From assembly GCF_001625305.1 (NCBI RefSeq), contig NW_017802924.1, positions 157,731-221,730 on the forward strand: a DNA stretch of 64,000 nucleotides. Direction: 5' to 3'. This DNA is from Branchiostoma belcheri. Lineage: Eukaryota > Chordata > Leptocardii > Amphioxiformes > Branchiostomatidae. Positions within the stretch are counted from its first letter, which is position 1; every line of letters begins with the position of its first letter. Shown piece after piece: positions 37,746-40,700 of the stretch. Position numbers and translations under genes: made by a program. Under the pieces are notes generated by a model. It searched no databases, was not told the DNA's origin, and saw nothing but the letters and a program-made list of their open reading frames with translations.

Positions 37746-40700
37746 AACAAAAAAATACCTTCATTTCACGGAGGTATTAACATCTTCAGAAACCTACCTG
37801 ATTTTTTCAGGCGTGCACTGCGGGTAGATGAGTGAACACAGGAAGGTGTCCAGATGTGGACACCTGCTGACCAAGTCCAGCGCCGTGAAGACTCCCGGAG
37901 TGACCGCCAGGGCCAGGTCCTGGTCAGGCAGCCCCAGGGGGGTCGGGAACGTCGTCTGGGGGTAGGGCAGGACCGAGCTGCAGCGGTCATCACGGATAGG
38001 TACACATTCTGTAACAACATACCACAAACAAATAAATAAACAAGCAAGAGTGTTCAAGAAAAACGTCTGGGACAAGTAAATAAACAAACAAGAGAGGACA
38101 GAGCTGTAGCGCTCATCCAAAATAGACACACACTCTGTAACAATCAAAATAAACAAACAAACAAATAAGAGAGTTAGGGAAGTGTGTCTGGAAGTAGGAA
38201 TGACGAAGGAAAACCTAAGGCACAATTCACGTCGCTTAGAATTTAAACTAGGTGCTCTGACGTATTTCTGCCCACTGAAAAAGACAAAGATACGGTGTTC
38301 ATAATCTGAATATGGTTCTATCTCATGCAAGAATGACTATTTAGAAATGCAGCTTCCCCCAAGGACGAACGGCCGGTTCAAATTGCAAAAGCTGGGGACG
38401 CTCAAAATAGCCTGTTTGAACATAGCTGGCAATCAGCCACCTCTGGTATGAACATAATATGATTACAATTGTGACAGACCGCCTTCTCCGGGTGCTATAC
38501 TCCTTCCAAATGAAAATATAATAATAGTTCGAAATCAGGTGCAAGAGGACCACTTTTGAGCAAATAAGATGCTGGCAATCAGGTGGTAGTTTCAAAATCT
38601 AAAAATGGCAATGTCTGATGTTATTTTGCCAGTATGTATAAAGCTCTTTAGTGATGCACAGTAGCTTAGGGATGTTATATGCTTATATCACTCCGAACGA
38701 TTTGGATTGCCTAAAACATCCATGTATCGAAGGTTATACATGTGCCTGACTCTTTAGAGTCAAAGAGTTTATTCCTTGATATATTTCGTACCTCGCAATG
38801 TTCTACCTCAATGTCTAACATTCAAGGACGACGTAAAACGAACTTTGAAGATGTCAGATGACAGATGAAAGTACGGCAGCACATCGCTTGCGCGAAATCC
38901 AGATATGTTGGGCGTTTGTCGTCAACATTGCCTCATAATTTTGCTAAATTGGCCAGGCAGTATCCATTTGCCAGGCAGAAAGGGTTGGCGTATTGTATTG
39001 GATACTGCCTGGCCAATTTTATACTATCTTTGATGCCACCGAAAGATCTGAATGAAGATTATTTTAATAAGATTAGCCTTCGGGCAGGAGTTTGCATGCA
39101 ATGAAGTGTGAATTAAAATCCGTCCTTGGAGGCCGGAAGAAGAGGCGGCAATCCCAGATGATCCTTACTCGACTTACTGATAGAGAAGCGATGTTAAGAA
39201 CGGTTGGCTGGGCGGAGTTAATTGTCATGTTGTTGTCCATGTACAGTAGGCACCTGTTGTCACCAAATATGGTCATCATGTGAGTGGGCGGAGTTAATTG
39301 TGTTGTTTTCCATGTACAGTAGGCACCTGTTGTTGTTACCAAATATGGTCATCATGAATCCCTCTTGTTAGAAGCACGTTGTCAGAACGTACTACGCCTA
39401 CGCGAAACCAGTAATGTGTGCATGGTGTACCACGACATAACGCTTCACGGAGTATGGCGAGTCTACAGGTTGTCGGGCCTAGAAAAACAAATGTCGCGTT
39501 TCCTGTTTCCCGACCGACCCTAGAAAAAACTGCCAACCCTGGCCTCTTTCTGTGGATACCAGCAAGGGACGTTAATTTTTCAAGCCTTTTCTAGCTCCAT
39601 AATCTGACAAGTGATGAAGCGTTGTACAATGGCGCGCGCGCGCGCGATCGGTTTTCCAACATTGGTAGGGAGTATAAGACGTGCTCGTGCAGGTTTTACT
39701 TCAGTAAACTGCATTGCATAAGTTGGATCACTAAAGATTGCCAAAGTCTGAAAAAAAAGAAAAAGAAGAAAGATAATCTCTACCTGCCGACCCTAGTTTT
39801 TTCAGGACTGAAACAGGAAACACGACATTTTCCCCGAGACCTCAGCTTTTTGTTGTCGCGCTTTCCTGACCATTCTCTTTTAATCTTAGCCTCTCAGTTT
39901 CCAGTTAAGACAATACGACTTTGAAAAATCAGTTGTCTCCAGGCCAGAAAGCTTTAAAGTTTGCAGAGTTCGCGTATTTAAGGATGGCGTCCCGTCTATA
40001 GTTTTCAAATCTTGTGCCAAGAAATATATCGTATGCAACGGGCAAAATTATCAGCCAATTATTTTTCCATCTCATCTTCTTGCAGAAAAGTATAATCTTA
40101 TAGCTACTCAATATTTCCGCCATATTGACCCAGATTCATGTTCAAAACATCAGCCGATTACTAGTATAATAATGATTGTGCTGCATGCGGAGTGCGCTAG
40201 CTGTTACCATGGACAAATGAAGACCTTTTATTTTTTTGGAGCTTGAGCAAGGTAGAAAATGAAGTCCACTTATAGGCTGTACTTTATGCAGCAACGATAG
40301 AAACAATTCTAATGTTTCCATACTTTAAATCCTTGACTAATATTGAAAAATTATTTTTTCATGCGCTTTGATCAAGCTGTATTTTTTTTCTTAAAAAAAT
40401 ATAGTTTAGATATGTGTAAAACATATCTAAACTATATTTTTAAGATCACAAAGAGAAGTCGAATCTGTACATTAGAGTAGGTTTAGTTGTTGTAGATAAG
40501 TATCAGAAGTCCTGTCTGTACTATATACCTTTATATCTGTTTTCCTGTACTTAGCCCGGTAGGGTATGAATGTATAATAAGGGTTATTCACTAGTTGTAC
40601 ATTTTTCCCCACTAGCCTAGGTACCAGTCACACATGTACATATATACACATATGGACATGGGCACATCCTTGGCTCTAGTGATTGTATCCTACTAGAATG

